A stretch of 64,000 nt of DNA from Rhizobium esperanzae (GCF_014197615.1 NZ_JACIFY010000002.1:237459-301458); one strand, 5' to 3'; counted from the stretch's first letter, positions 44,396-53,232 are shown. Made by a program: numbers and translations. The notes: generated by a model not told the origin, from the sequence alone.

Positions 44396-44459
44396 CCTGC
44401 TCGGCTCTTGCATCCCTAGCCTCCACACAACCCTGTCAACCCCACCACCGAACAAGCCT

Positions 44460-44488
44460 GTGGAAAACCATTCACCACAGTGGAAAAC
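44460..44488 (+). promoter_or_regulatory. GTGGAAAAC direct repeat upstream of small gene
   Basis: GTGGAAAAC occurs at 44460-44468 and 44480-44488, exactly 20 bases (two helical turns) apart, in an AT-rich stretch about 80 bases before the start at 44567. The spacing suggests a regulator bound on one face of DNA. It also resembles a one-mismatch DnaA box (TGTGGATAA type), which I regard as coincidence. Confidence 0.4.
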
Positions 44489-44566
44489 AACGAAAAAAAC
44501 ACTTTAAACTTGCGCATCTTTGATTCCATTATGCGCCAGCTTGTCATCTGCGATTGAGGGGTTGCG

Positions 44567-44791
44567 ATGGGCACGACATTTTGGCCGAAAGATCCGCTTG
44601 ACGGGAATGACATGACGCTGCTGACGTCGATCCTTCGGCGATGGTGCGCGCGCTATGAGATCGACTTCACCGCGGAAGAGAGCAAGCGCAAGGCGAAAGA
44701 GCTCGTCGAATGGTTCGAGTTCGGCGTCAAGGATCCGATCGAGCTCGAAGAGCTGATCGACGGCAAGCACTGGCTCGTCAGCACGATCTGA
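44567..44791 (+). CDS. Small cytoplasmic protein, unknown function
   Basis: 74 residues with ribosome site GAGGGG before ATG 44567. The sequence is acidic and helical (ESKRKAKELVEWFEFGVKDPIELEELIDG) with several Trp; no known motif. A GC hairpin at 44823-44846 follows. The good ribosome site, codon style and isolated placement support a real gene. Confidence 0.75.
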   Translation: MGTTFWPKDPLDGNDMTLLTSILRRWCARYEIDFTAEESKRKAKELVEWFEFGVKDPIELEELIDGKHWLVSTI

Positions 44792-44822
44792 CTTCGGGAA
44801 AACTGCGAACTCTTATGAGAAA

Positions 44823-44846
44823 GGCCGGCGAAACATGGCGCCGGCC
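44823..44846. terminator. GC-rich hairpin between convergent genes
   Basis: GGCCGGCG (44823-44830) pairs with CGCCGGCC (44839-44846) around an 8-base loop. It lies between the stop at 44791 and the convergent gene end at 44873 and may terminate both. The T-run is weak. Confidence 0.55.
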
Positions 44847-44872
44847 TCATCGATTCATATCCGGCCGAGACC

Positions 44873-45193
44873 TCAATCGTCCCAGCGACGGTCGTCATTC
44901 CAGCGGCGGTCGCGGTCCCAGCGCCGCTCATGGCGCCAGCGCGGGCCGTCCCAATCCCCATGGCGCCGCTCCCAGCCCCAGCGGGGCGGACCACCGTAAA
45001 AAGCCACCGGCGGCGGGCGTCGCCAATTGCGCCGGCATTCGCCCCAGCGCGTCAGATGCCAGCCGCGGCCGCAGGCGTAGTCGACCTTGGTGATATTGCT
45101 CTCGACTTTGATCGTCGCGCTCGGCATCGCCTGCGCCGTACCGATCGAAAGGCTGCCAGCAAGCAAGGCAGCCGCGATAGAAAGTGCCTTCAT
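44873..45193 (-). CDS. GCG_CRPN-type small secreted protein
   Basis: 106 residues from the ATG at 45193 after GGAG; the ATG at 45205 adds four residues. A signal peptide (MKALSIAAALLAGSLSIGTAQA) precedes the short conserved block ACGRGWHLTRWGECRRN with its Cys pair (GCG_CRPN-like prefix), then a Trp/Arg/Asp-rich repeat tail (RRWDRDRRWNDDRRWDD). The family is common in rhizobia, exported and of unknown role. Confidence 0.85.
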   Translation of the reverse strand: MKALSIAAALLAGSLSIGTAQAMPSATIKVESNITKVDYACGRGWHLTRWGECRRNWRRPPPVAFYGGPPRWGWERRHGDWDGPRWRHERRWDRDRRWNDDRRWDD

Positions 45194-45242
45194 AACGAAC
45201 TCCAATTCAATCCAGCCGTGACCACCCTAGGGCTGCCAAATT

Positions 45243-45257
45243 GAACTGGGGATGAAC
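45243..45257. promoter_or_regulatory. Possible LexA box (GAAC-N7-GAAC)
   Basis: GAAC at 45243 and 45254 are separated by exactly 7 bases, matching the alphaproteobacterial SOS consensus. The site is about 50 bases upstream of the secreted-protein gene at 45193. About two such matches are expected by chance in 64 kb, so this is weak. Confidence 0.25.
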
Positions 45258-45379
45258 TGCGCGTTCATGTTTGAGGACGAAAAACAGCGTTTCCGGACGA
45301 GCGCTGCAACGCCGCTCGGCCGCCTTTTTCCGTGGGCGGCAGGTGGTTGCGGGCATGGCGGCACCTTCGGACAAACCGT

Positions 45380-45829
45380 TCATTTCCTGCCGGAAAAAAC
45401 ATCCGGACCCGGGTCGCGCCCGGCTGCGACCGCGGTGAGCCGCCCGAGGTAATGCGTCCAGCCTTCCTCATGGCCGGCACATTGCTCCGCACTCGGCAGG
45501 CCGCTATGGGTGAGCTTCAGCAGCGTTCCATCGGGCTGCTCGATCAAGTCGATCTCGACCAGGCTCGAGCCCGGCGGCACCACGTCGCTGCCATCCCAGC
45601 CGAAGCTGTAGGCAAGGCGATGGACCGGAACCACCTCGCGAAACGAGCCGCGCGCAAAGCGGGCGCCGGTGACATTGACGAGATAGAGCCCGCCGGGCTG
45701 CGGCTCGACCTGAGCCTCGGTTCCCATCCAGCGCAGGATCTTTTCCGGGTCGGTCATGAGCGCAAACACGGCCGCCGGCGGTGCTGCGATATGCGCTTCG
45801 CGGTGAACGACGAAAGCTTCTGGCATCAC
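45380..45829 (-). CDS. SRPBCC (AHSA1-type) protein
   Basis: 149 residues. It is a START-like fold with HIAAPPAAVFALMTDPEKILRWMG at the N-terminus, the W-G..G.Y central strands and the C-terminal EEGWTHYLGRLTAVAAG helix of AHSA1/SRPBCC proteins. It binds an unknown hydrophobic ligand. It is a single gene; the 257 bases upstream to the riboswitch contain its promoter and a family D repeat fragment near 45965-46003. Confidence 0.92.
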   Translation of the reverse strand: MMPEAFVVHREAHIAAPPAAVFALMTDPEKILRWMGTEAQVEPQPGGLYLVNVTGARFARGSFREVVPVHRLAYSFGWDGSDVVPPGSSLVEIDLIEQPDGTLLKLTHSGLPSAEQCAGHEEGWTHYLGRLTAVAAGRDPGPDVFSGRK

Positions 45830-46086
45830 GATCTCCCATGGTTGCTGCCCTACCCCTCAATGAGGCGCAGCCGCATGCTTTTTCGACATGGATGTCCTCA
45901 GCAGGAGCATGTAGGCGGATGCGCGCGCTCAGCAAGGGCGATGGGGCACGCATCCATCCGTCGCCAGCGCACCCGCCTCGTCTTCGAGGCCGCTCAGGAT
46001 GAAGCTCTTTTGAGGTTGCGACCCGCACCCAATCCAAAACCATCTTCCCCTATTGCCAGCCCGCCGCCTTGCCCCTATTGTCGCGC

Positions 46087-46223
46087 CGTTCTCAGGGCGG
46101 GGTGAAAGTCCCTACCGGCGGTATGCAGTTTCGATTGCGAGCCCGCGAGCGCCTTCTTCGGAAGGGTCAGCAGATCAGGTGCGATGCCTGAGCCGACGGT
46201 CATAGTCCGGATGAAAGAGAACG
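46087..46223 (+). ncRNA. FMN riboswitch (RFN element)
   Basis: P1 is CGTTCTC (46087-46093) paired with GAGAACG (46217-46223). The conserved core blocks GGGCGGGGTGAAAGTCCC, ACCGGCGGTA, AGCCCGCGAGC, GGTCAGCAGATC and CCGACGGTCATAGTCCGGATG are all in order. It binds FMN in the leader of the ribH2-like gene that starts 84 bases later. Repression at translation or transcription of ribH2 when FMN is plentiful is expected. Confidence 0.96.
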
Positions 46224-46306
46224 TGCGTTGCTGCTGCGCTTCCGGGCCGGCGGCGGATGCTCGTGATCGCCTTGGGTGACGTGTCTGTACGCCAAAGGAG
46301 ATGACT

Positions 46307-46741
46307 ATGACACCCACCCGTTATGCCTTCGTCAAAGCCGGCTGGCACGCCGATATCGTCGACCGTGCGCTCGAAGGTTTCCAACAGCTTGTTCCCGCCG
46401 AGCAGATCGACGTGTTCGATGTTCCAGGCGCCTTCGAAATGCCGCTCTTGTCGCGCGATCTTGCCGCCACCGGCCGTTATGCGGCCGTCATCGCCGCCGC
46501 CTTCGTCGTCGATGGCGGGATCTACCGCCACGAATTCGTCGCCCAGGCCGTGGTCGACGGCCTGATGCGGGCCGGCATGGATACCGGTGTGCCGGTGCTG
46601 TCGGTCTCGCTGACGCCGCATCATTACCAGGAAACCGAGCATCACACGCAGATCTACCGCGCCCATTTCGTCGAGAAGGGCCGCGAGGCGGCGCGCGCCG
46701 CTCTGATGATCGGCAAGACACGCGCCGCTCTTGCGGCATAG
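46307..46741 (+). CDS. ribH2: 6,7-dimethyl-8-ribityllumazine synthase, type II (RibH2)
   Basis: 144 residues. ATG 46307 is 6 bases after AAAGGAG; ATG 46301 is directly on the site. The lumazine synthase fold shows in KAGWHADIVD, FDVPGAFEMPLL, the FVVDGGIYRHEFVAQAV segment carrying the catalytic His, and VPVLSVSLTP. Divergence from type I enzymes and the single riboswitch-controlled gene match RibH2 of rhizobia and Brucella. It condenses the butanone phosphate and ribitylamino-uracil intermediates of riboflavin synthesis. A 9-bp stem terminator follows. Confidence 0.95.
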   Translation: MTPTRYAFVKAGWHADIVDRALEGFQQLVPAEQIDVFDVPGAFEMPLLSRDLAATGRYAAVIAAAFVVDGGIYRHEFVAQAVVDGLMRAGMDTGVPVLSVSLTPHHYQETEHHTQIYRAHFVEKGREAARAALMIGKTRAALAA

Positions 46742-46754
46742 AGTCTGCGCAATT

Positions 46755-46782
46755 GACGGCGGGATCGGCCCGCCGTCTTCCC
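46755..46782 (+). terminator. Terminator-like stem after ribH2
   Basis: GACGGCGGG (46755-46763) and CCCGCCGTC (46769-46777) form a perfect 9-bp stem with loop ATCGG, 14 bases after the ribH2 stop. A short T/C run follows (TTCCC), so it is a probable intrinsic or assisted terminator. Confidence 0.6.
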
Positions 46783-46880
46783 AACAGAAGAATTGATTCG
46801 ACGCCCCACCTGCGCTGTGGTCCACTCGACCCCGACATGTATCGCCATTCTTAATGCGTCCAAACCTCAAGGAGCTGAAG

Positions 46881-47570
46881 ATGAGCAATGCAATGCGCAG
46901 TGAACCCACCACCGAATCCATGAGAACGCGACCGGTCGACACCAAGCTCGAAGTGGTCGTCATCCCCGTTTCCGACGTCGACCGCGCCAAACGTTTCTAC
47001 GAGAGCCTGGGCTGGAGGCTCGATGCCGACTTTGCCAACGACGCCGATTTCCGGGTGATCCAGTTTACTCCGCCCGGCTCCGGCTGCGCGATCATCTTCG
47101 GCAAGAACGTCACCGCCGCCGCTCCCGGCTCCGCACAAGGGCTCTACCTCATCGTCTCCGACATCGAGGCCGCCAGGCGCGATCTTATCGCCCGCGGCGT
47201 CGAGGTGAGCGAGGTGTTCCACGACGCTTCGGGCGTCTATGCCGGCAAGGACGAGCCCTATCTCTTCGGGCGCCTGCGCATTGCCGGCCGCGACCCCGAC
47301 CACCGCAGCTATCGCTCCTTCGCCTCGTTCAAGGATCCCGACGGCAATGGCTGGCTGTTCCAGGAAGTCACCACGCGCCTGCCCGGCCGCATCGACGCCG
47401 ATGAGACCGCCTTCTCGACCTCGAACGACCTCGCCGCAGCGCTACGCCGCGCGGCGACCGCTCACGGCGAACACGAGAAACGAAATGGCGGCAAGCATGA
47501 CGAGGGCTGGCCGGACTGGTACGCCGAATACATGGTCAGCGAACAAGCCGGCAGGCAGTTGCCGTTGTAG
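46881..47570 (+). CDS. Glyoxalase/VOC-family protein
   Basis: 229 residues from the ATG at 46881, 7 bases after AAGGAG. A vicinal-oxygen-chelate domain (about 20-155) has the usual LEVVVIPVSDVDRAKRFYESLGW start, a FRVIQFTPPGSGCAIIFG strand and the FKDPDGNGWLFQEV metal-ligand end. The C-terminal 70 residues are a charged extension ending in WPDWYAEYMVSEQAGR, seen in VOC proteins annotated as bleomycin-resistance-like. Substrate unknown. A single gene. Confidence 0.92.
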   Translation: MSNAMRSEPTTESMRTRPVDTKLEVVVIPVSDVDRAKRFYESLGWRLDADFANDADFRVIQFTPPGSGCAIIFGKNVTAAAPGSAQGLYLIVSDIEAARRDLIARGVEVSEVFHDASGVYAGKDEPYLFGRLRIAGRDPDHRSYRSFASFKDPDGNGWLFQEVTTRLPGRIDADETAFSTSNDLAAALRRAATAHGEHEKRNGGKHDEGWPDWYAEYMVSEQAGRQLPL

Positions 47571-47587
47571 GTGGCGGCAGCCGGGAG

Positions 47588-47625
47588 CACCCGCCTCGCC
47601 CTTCGAGGCCCCTGCGGGGCGAGGC
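47588..47625. repeat. Family D short repeat, copy 2
   Basis: CACCCGCC plus the block CGCCCTTCGAGGCCCCTGCG are shared with 58887-58919 and, less well, with 45965-46003. It lies directly after the VOC gene. It looks like an intergenic rhizobial repeat with a small stem (GCCCTTCGAGGC core). Confidence 0.6.
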
Positions 47626-47651
47626 TTCTTTCCTTTATCGGCGTGCCGTGT

Positions 47652-47830
47652 AGCACCCCCCTCTGGCCTGCCGGCCATCTCCCCCACAAGGGTGGAGATC
47701 GGCAAGAGGTTGGATCGTCCGTCCCACTCTGCTCTATCGAATAACGATGCGTTAGTTGTTTGGGGAAGCCGTCACGCCCAGCCGATCCCCTCCTTGTGGG
47801 GGAGATGTCCGGCAGGACAGAGGGAGGTGC
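47652..47830. repeat. Composite palindromic repeat, family A copy 3
   Basis: The left arm (47652 onward: AGCACCCCCCTCTGGCCTGC) and the right arm ending at 47830 are imperfect inverted repeats with the same inner CCCCCACAAG/CTTGTGGGGG blocks as copies 1 and 2. It fills the 309-base gap between the VOC gene and the vWA gene (47571-47879). Confidence 0.8.
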
Positions 47831-47879
47831 CACACTGCACGCCTCTCCTCTCATCCCAAGACGCCCCTCGGCTCGCATC

Positions 47880-48656
47880 TCACCGGTAGAACATATCCCG
47901 CCACTGCTTCTCGCCGATCAGGCAATCCGTCAGCGGCCCGGCGCCGGCGACCCTCTCTATCGTTGGTGGCGGGGACAGGCCGCTGATCTCCAGCACCAGC
48001 TTGCGGCGCACGGCGATGGCGAAATCTTCGATCTTGTGGACCGGCAGCACGAAGGCGCCGGGGCCGCCGATGACGCAATCGGCGTAATATTTGTCGAGCC
48101 CGCCGGGCGCATCGGAAGGGCGCAGCATGATGGCCAGGCCATTGATGATCATGCCTGACGCCACCGCCTTGTCACGGACCGGCGCGACGGCATCGCCCGA
48201 GTTGTTCGGGCCGTCGCCGGAAACATCGATCACCTCGCGCCTGCCCTGGAAGGGACCGGTGGCGATCATGCTGGCGCCCTGGTCGATGGCGGTCGAGATC
48301 GAGGTTCGCCGCTGCGTGCCGATCGGCCGGGCGTCGAGTTTGTCGGCAAAGGCGATCGCATCCGCTTGCGTCTCGATCACCTGCCAGTCGATCACCGATT
48401 CCTGGACGACATAGCCTGCCCATTCGAAATAGCTGATGGCGATGCGGCCGGTGAGCCCGTTCTTCACCGCATCGATGAATTCCTTGTGCTTGAGTGCTTC
48501 GACATAACCCTCGCGCTGAATGCCGATCTCCTCGACATCCATCGAGCGCGAGGTGTCGACGGCAAGCACCAGCGTGACGTCGACTTCGTTGCCGCCGGCA
48601 CCTGCGGCCGGTACGAGGCTGGAAAGACCCATGAGCACCGCAAGCGTCGTCAGCAT
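47880..48656 (-). CDS. DUF1194 vWA-domain secreted protein
   Basis: 258 residues. ATG 48656 follows GGGGA at 7 bases; the TTG at 48662 is an alternative. A signal peptide (LTTLAVLMGLSSLVPAAGA) precedes a von Willebrand A domain of the DUF1194 type with a MIDAS-like DTSRSMD, AVKNGLTGRIAISYFEWAG and DVSGDGPNNSG. It probably binds a metal-dependent partner in the periplasm; the role is unknown. It is a single gene. Confidence 0.92.
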   Translation of the reverse strand: MLTTLAVLMGLSSLVPAAGAGGNEVDVTLVLAVDTSRSMDVEEIGIQREGYVEALKHKEFIDAVKNGLTGRIAISYFEWAGYVVQESVIDWQVIETQADAIAFADKLDARPIGTQRRTSISTAIDQGASMIATGPFQGRREVIDVSGDGPNNSGDAVAPVRDKAVASGMIINGLAIMLRPSDAPGGLDKYYADCVIGGPGAFVLPVHKIEDFAIAVRRKLVLEISGLSPPPTIERVAGAGPLTDCLIGEKQWRDMFYR

Positions 48657-48845
48657 CGGCAAATCCCCGCGCCATCAAGCGAGAAAACTGTAACACAGCT
48701 TGGCCCGCGCGGGACGCCCACCCGCGCGAGGGGCTTCAATTTTCGGTGATGAGTTGACGCAGGTATATACGCTCGCCGTGATTGCCCTTCGCTTACGCTT
48801 CGTGCACTCGCTCCTGTCGTCGCTCACCCAAGATGGTGCCTCCCC

Positions 48846-49385
48846 TCACCCCGCCACCAAAAGCAGCACATAAGCAATCACGCTGATCATCAGCCCACGA
48901 AACGCAAAGGTGACGCAGCGGTATTTGTTGCGGGCGATGGCGGAGAGGATGTTGGCGTTTTCGAAATACTGGTCGAAGAGGTAGCGCTCGTCGCGGCGAA
49001 GCGCGGCGTCGAAGAACATGTCGCGGTGCTTGTGCCAGGCGCCCCAGAACAGCGAGGTGGAGGCGCCTGGACTGCGCGGCAGCACGACGAGAATCGCCGA
49101 CAGGATGGAGAAGACCGAGGCTGCGGCCAGCAGGCCGGAGAACAGCATGCTGCCCGGCGAACTGCCGGTGTAACGCGCCAGGCTGAAGACGGCCCTCACC
49201 TCACTGGAGCTTACCAGAAAGGCGAGCATGAAAGTAAAGATATAAGCAGCCTTTTGATCGGATATCTTGATCTGATCGTAAAATATGTCATTGATTTTCT
49301 TGATATGATCGAAATATTCGGTGCTGACGTCCCCGCTTGAGGGATTGCTCAGCATAACCTCAGTGGCACTTTCGAATTCGCTCAC
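48846..49385 (-). CDS. PycTM-like membrane effector candidate
   Basis: 179 residues starting at GTG 49385, 7 bases after GGAG (ATG inside at residue 11). A soluble N-terminus is followed by the D-x-K-A segment (SDQKAAYIFTFM, residues 42-53) entering TM1 (about 47-63), TM2 (80-103), a soluble loop with RRDERYLFDQYFENANILSAIARNKYR, and TM3 (158-177). The D-x-K-A entry, loop and terminal helix resemble Pycsar PycTM/DUF5706 effectors, which damage membranes in response to cyclic nucleotides. It is divergent from the FecR-TPR-barrel gene whose downstream partner is an adenylate cyclase. The similarity is by eye and moderate. Confidence 0.62.
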   Translation of the reverse strand: MSEFESATEVMLSNPSSGDVSTEYFDHIKKINDIFYDQIKISDQKAAYIFTFMLAFLVSSSEVRAVFSLARYTGSSPGSMLFSGLLAAASVFSILSAILVVLPRSPGASTSLFWGAWHKHRDMFFDAALRRDERYLFDQYFENANILSAIARNKYRCVTFAFRGLMISVIAYVLLLVAG

Positions 49386-49515
49386 GTCAATACTCCACCC
49401 CAAAAGTGTTTCCCTGATAATACACTTTGGAACGAAAGCAAGAACACGTGTGCAACATGCTTGACTTTTTCCCTCTACACGGACAAAGGGGAAGCGCGGG
49501 TATGGGGTTGAGGTC

Positions 49516-52500
49516 ATGCGGGGGCATTCCAAACACATCTTTCGCGCAGGGGTGGCGCTGGCGCTTGCACTGCCTGCTTTCGGGCGGCCGGTCATGGCCG
49601 ATCCCGTGCAGCGGGCAACGCCGGTCGCCGGTTCCGTCATCGCCCGCAAGACGGGCGAAGAGGTCCGCTTCATCGACGTATCGGACTGGCGGATCGTCGA
49701 CATCAACCAGGATCTTTTGACCGGCGACGTGCTGCGCACCAATGCCAACGGCCAGCTCGCCATCGTCTTTTCCGATCACACCCAGGTCCGCCTCGGCCGC
49801 AATTCCTCGCTGCAGGTCAAGAAGATGGCAGCCACCGGCGATACGGTGCTCAATCTCCAATCCGGCACCATCTGGGCACGCGCCGAGCGCGGCGGCCAGG
49901 GCCTGACTGTGGAAACCCCGGCCGCCGCCGCCGCTATTCGCGGCACGGACTGGACGATGACCGTCGACGGCGCCAAGACCTCGATGATCGTGCTTGAAGG
50001 CCGCGTGGCGCTCTCCAACCCGCAGGGCAGCGTCGAGGTCAGCGAGGGTGAAGGGGCGGTCGCCACCATCGGCCAGGCGCCGCACAAGATCATCAGCGTC
50101 AATCCTGACGACCGCGAGCAGATGCTCTTTTATCTCGATCTGCGCGACGGCTTCGATCTGATGCCGACCTCGCCCCTGCGGGCCGATCGCATGGCGACGG
50201 AGCGCCGCCGCCTGCTGGCACTGCCGCCGGAGCGCCGCACCACCGAAGACTGGCTGGAACTCGCCGAAGTGCAGAGCGCCTTCGACGGACGCCAGGCCGC
50301 GACCGCAACGCTGCAGAACATTCGCGGCCGCAAGCTGACGGCAGCCCAGCAGGCGCGCGTCGACCTGATCGAGGCCACCATCGCCGGCTCCGAAAAGCGC
50401 TATGCCGATGCCGCCAGGCTCTTCCAGAAAGCCCTGCCGCATCTCGATGCGACACGCCGCAACATGGCGCAATATGGCGGCTATTTCGCCCGTTCGCTGG
50501 CCGATCCCAAGCATGCCGAGCCGCCGCCGGCCAATAGCGCCGGCCCCTACGGCGCGATCATGCAGGCCTATACGACAGGCTTCCTGCAAAACCCGCGCGC
50601 AGCGCTCGAGATCATCAAGAAAGCCGAACAGCGCTATCCCGACGATCCGACCCTGCCGGCGGTCCGCGCCCAGCTGGCGCAGCTCACCGACGACCGCGAA
50701 CAGATGAAGGAAGCGATCGAACGCTCGCTGGCGCTCGACCCTGACCATCCGATGGCGCTCTCCGCTCGCGCGAGCTACAAGGCGGTCTATCAGAGCGACA
50801 TCAACGGCGCGCTTGCCGATCTGAACCGTGCCATCGAACTCGCCCCCGGCGCATCGGGCACGCTGAATTCGCTCGGCCTGCTGCAGAGTTCGCGCGACGC
50901 CAATGGCGAAGCGGAAGAGGCCTTCAAGAAGGCGATCGAACTCGATCCGCAGGACCCGCTGCTGCACGCGAACCTGGCAATACTCTATCTCGACCAGGGG
51001 CGGATGAAGGAGGCCAAGCGCGAGATCGATACGGCAATAGCCCTCGATCCATCCTTCGATCTCGTCCTGCTCGCCCGCGGCCGCTATTACCTGCAGACCG
51101 GCGAGCGCGATAAGGCGCTGCAAGATCTGCTCGCCGCCAGCACGGCCAATCCGGCGCATTCGCAGTCGCAGTTGATGCTCGCCGCCGCCCATTACGAAAA
51201 GGGCGACCGTATCCCCTCACAGCAGGCGCTCGACAATGCCGATCGGCTCGACAAGAACGACCCGGTTATCTCGGCATTCCGGACTGCCGTCGATATCGAC
51301 GATTACAACGCGGACGGCGCGATCCGCAACGCGCAGGAGTTCCTGCGCCGCTCGCGCGCCCGCGGCGGCGATTACAGCGGCCTCGGCGCCAATGCGAGCG
51401 CCGGCTCGACGCTGAACGACGCCTTCCGGCTGCAGGGGCTGGATGCCTGGGGCCGCTATTACGGCGATGCGGTTTTCGATCCCTTCGAAGGCAGCGGCTA
51501 TATCGACCAGTCGATCAAGGGCAGCATCTTTCCTTTCGTCAACGCGACGAACTTCAGCGACGACAATATCATCCAGAACCGCGACAATGCGTCGAGCTAT
51601 TCATCCTTCATCCAGGGCCTGCTGCTCTCTCCGCACATGCTGTCCGGCCGCTCGCGCTCGGCAACCCTATTCGACGTGCCCTTCATCGAAGGCTCGCTCG
51701 GCGGCGGCATCAACAGTGTCGACGGCCATACAAGACGCATCGGCGAAGCCGATATCCAAGGCTATTCCAACGAGATCATCCCGATCAGCTTCTATGGCAA
51801 CTTGACCTGGGAAGAGCTGGCGCTCGACCGCGACTACCGGGGTTTAGGCGGCGTCCAGACGGACAACAAGCTGCTGGGCGCCAACGGTTATCTGACCGCA
51901 ACCGTCACGCCTGACGATCGCGTGGTCGCCTTCGTCAACCATGGCAAGAATGACGGAACGCTGGACGCGTTATCGTCAAACACCGGGTTCATGGAACTCC
52001 TGTTCCGTGTCCCTATCCCGCTGCCTCTCTACACAACGGAGGACACTGCACGAGAAACCACATATGCCGGCATCGGCTGGAGCCACACGTTTGCCTATGA
52101 AAACGTGTTGAATGGAGCGTTGCTTTATTCAGGAAGCAAATCGACCACGAACAGCGCGCTTGATGTCGACGTGGACCCAGTGTTTATCGGCGCAGGGGTT
52201 CCCTTCATCATACCCTTTACCAACGTCACTCAGGAGATCGAATCTCATGCCTATATCGGCGCTTTGAGCCATTCCATAGGCGCCGGACCTTTGACATTTC
52301 GCTACGGCATCGAAGGCGGCTGGATGGATACCAGCAGCAGCGTCGATACGACGCTCCTGGGCTTGACAGCTCCTCCCGATCGCACCGAGAACACCATCGA
52401 TATCGGCCGCGCCTATGTCGATGTGCTGCATGAGATCACGCCCGATCTCAAGGGCGAATATGCGCTGTTCGCCACGCGCCTGGAGGGCGACGGCATTGAT

Positions 52501-53232
52501 ATCAGCCGGCTGGAGCCGCGCTTCGGTCTCGCCTGGGCGCCGATTCAAAACCACTGGCTGCGGGCCGCCTTCATGCGCCAAAGCTTTGATACCACCGTGC
52601 CGACCCTTGCCCCGATCGGCATACTCGGGCTGCAGGCCAACCAGTTTTCCGCCAATCCGCAAGGCTATACGGATACGGTCGCCCTGCAATGGGATGCCGA
52701 ATGGACCGACCGCTTCTTCACTTCGGTCGAGTACCAGCATCAGGAACTGCATGATTTCTCGATCGATTTGCCGCTGATCTCGCTGCCGTCCGATACCAGC
52801 CTGCCGATCTCGCGCGGCAGCATCGATCGCGCTGCCGTCACCGCCAACGTCGCGCTCGGCAACGGTTTCGGCCTTTCGGCCACCTATGCCTATATGGATT
52901 CGGAAAACAGGGATCCGCTCGAACCGATCTATGGCGGCCCTCTTCCCTTCATACCGCAGAATTCAGGGCAGATTGCGCTGACCTGGGTCAACGAAGCCAA
53001 GGTCAAGACGACAATTGCCGCCAACTATATCGGCGAGCGCGACGGCGATCGCTTCGGCACCAAGCTCGATGATTACTGGAGCCTCGACGCCCACCTGGTC
53101 TGGGAACCGTTCGACAAGCGCATCGAGCTGGAGGCAGCCGCCTATAACCTGCTCGACGAGGACTTCGAAATAACGCCCGGCGTGCCCGGCTGGGGCCGCG
53201 CCTTCAAGGGCACGCTCAAAGTCCGCTTCTGA
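49516..53232 (+). CDS. FecR-TPR-outer-membrane beta-barrel fusion protein
   Basis: 1,238 residues with three parts. A signal peptide (about 1-32) precedes a FecR domain (about 40-170: GEEVRFIDVSDW, LTGDVLRTNANGQLAIVFSDHTQVRLG, GTIWARAERGGQGLTVETP). Periplasmic TPR repeats follow (about 240-560, ALDPDHPMALSARASYKA-type units). The C-terminal half (about 600-1238) is a beta-barrel with alternating strands, TonB-receptor-like blocks and a terminal Phe (GTLKVRF), the usual outer-membrane sorting signal. It overlaps the CHASE2 cyclase by one base. Ligand unknown; a sensing or transport role with the cyclase is likely. Confidence 0.85.
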   Translation: MRGHSKHIFRAGVALALALPAFGRPVMADPVQRATPVAGSVIARKTGEEVRFIDVSDWRIVDINQDLLTGDVLRTNANGQLAIVFSDHTQVRLGRNSSLQVKKMAATGDTVLNLQSGTIWARAERGGQGLTVETPAAAAAIRGTDWTMTVDGAKTSMIVLEGRVALSNPQGSVEVSEGEGAVATIGQAPHKIISVNPDDREQMLFYLDLRDGFDLMPTSPLRADRMATERRRLLALPPERRTTEDWLELAEVQSAFDGRQAATATLQNIRGRKLTAAQQARVDLIEATIAGSEKRYADAARLFQKALPHLDATRRNMAQYGGYFARSLADPKHAEPPPANSAGPYGAIMQAYTTGFLQNPRAALEIIKKAEQRYPDDPTLPAVRAQLAQLTDDREQMKEAIERSLALDPDHPMALSARASYKAVYQSDINGALADLNRAIELAPGASGTLNSLGLLQSSRDANGEAEEAFKKAIELDPQDPLLHANLAILYLDQGRMKEAKREIDTAIALDPSFDLVLLARGRYYLQTGERDKALQDLLAASTANPAHSQSQLMLAAAHYEKGDRIPSQQALDNADRLDKNDPVISAFRTAVDIDDYNADGAIRNAQEFLRRSRARGGDYSGLGANASAGSTLNDAFRLQGLDAWGRYYGDAVFDPFEGSGYIDQSIKGSIFPFVNATNFSDDNIIQNRDNASSYSSFIQGLLLSPHMLSGRSRSATLFDVPFIEGSLGGGINSVDGHTRRIGEADIQGYSNEIIPISFYGNLTWEELALDRDYRGLGGVQTDNKLLGANGYLTATVTPDDRVVAFVNHGKNDGTLDALSSNTGFMELLFRVPIPLPLYTTEDTARETTYAGIGWSHTFAYENVLNGALLYSGSKSTTNSALDVDVDPVFIGAGVPFIIPFTNVTQEIESHAYIGALSHSIGAGPLTFRYGIEGGWMDTSSSVDTTLLGLTAPPDRTENTIDIGRAYVDVLHEITPDLKGEYALFATRLEGDGIDISRLEPRFGLAWAPIQNHWLRAAFMRQSFDTTVPTLAPIGILGLQANQFSANPQGYTDTVALQWDAEWTDRFFTSVEYQHQELHDFSIDLPLISLPSDTSLPISRGSIDRAAVTANVALGNGFGLSATYAYMDSENRDPLEPIYGGPLPFIPQNSGQIALTWVNEAKVKTTIAANYIGERDGDRFGTKLDDYWSLDAHLVWEPFDKRIELEAAAYNLLDEDFEITPGVPGWGRAFKGTLKVRF

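Noticed and set aside
44460..44488. GTGGAAAAC repeats as DnaA boxes and a replication origin
   Set aside because: Each differs from the DnaA consensus, only two occur, and no AT-rich unwinding region or dnaA/repC gene is nearby.
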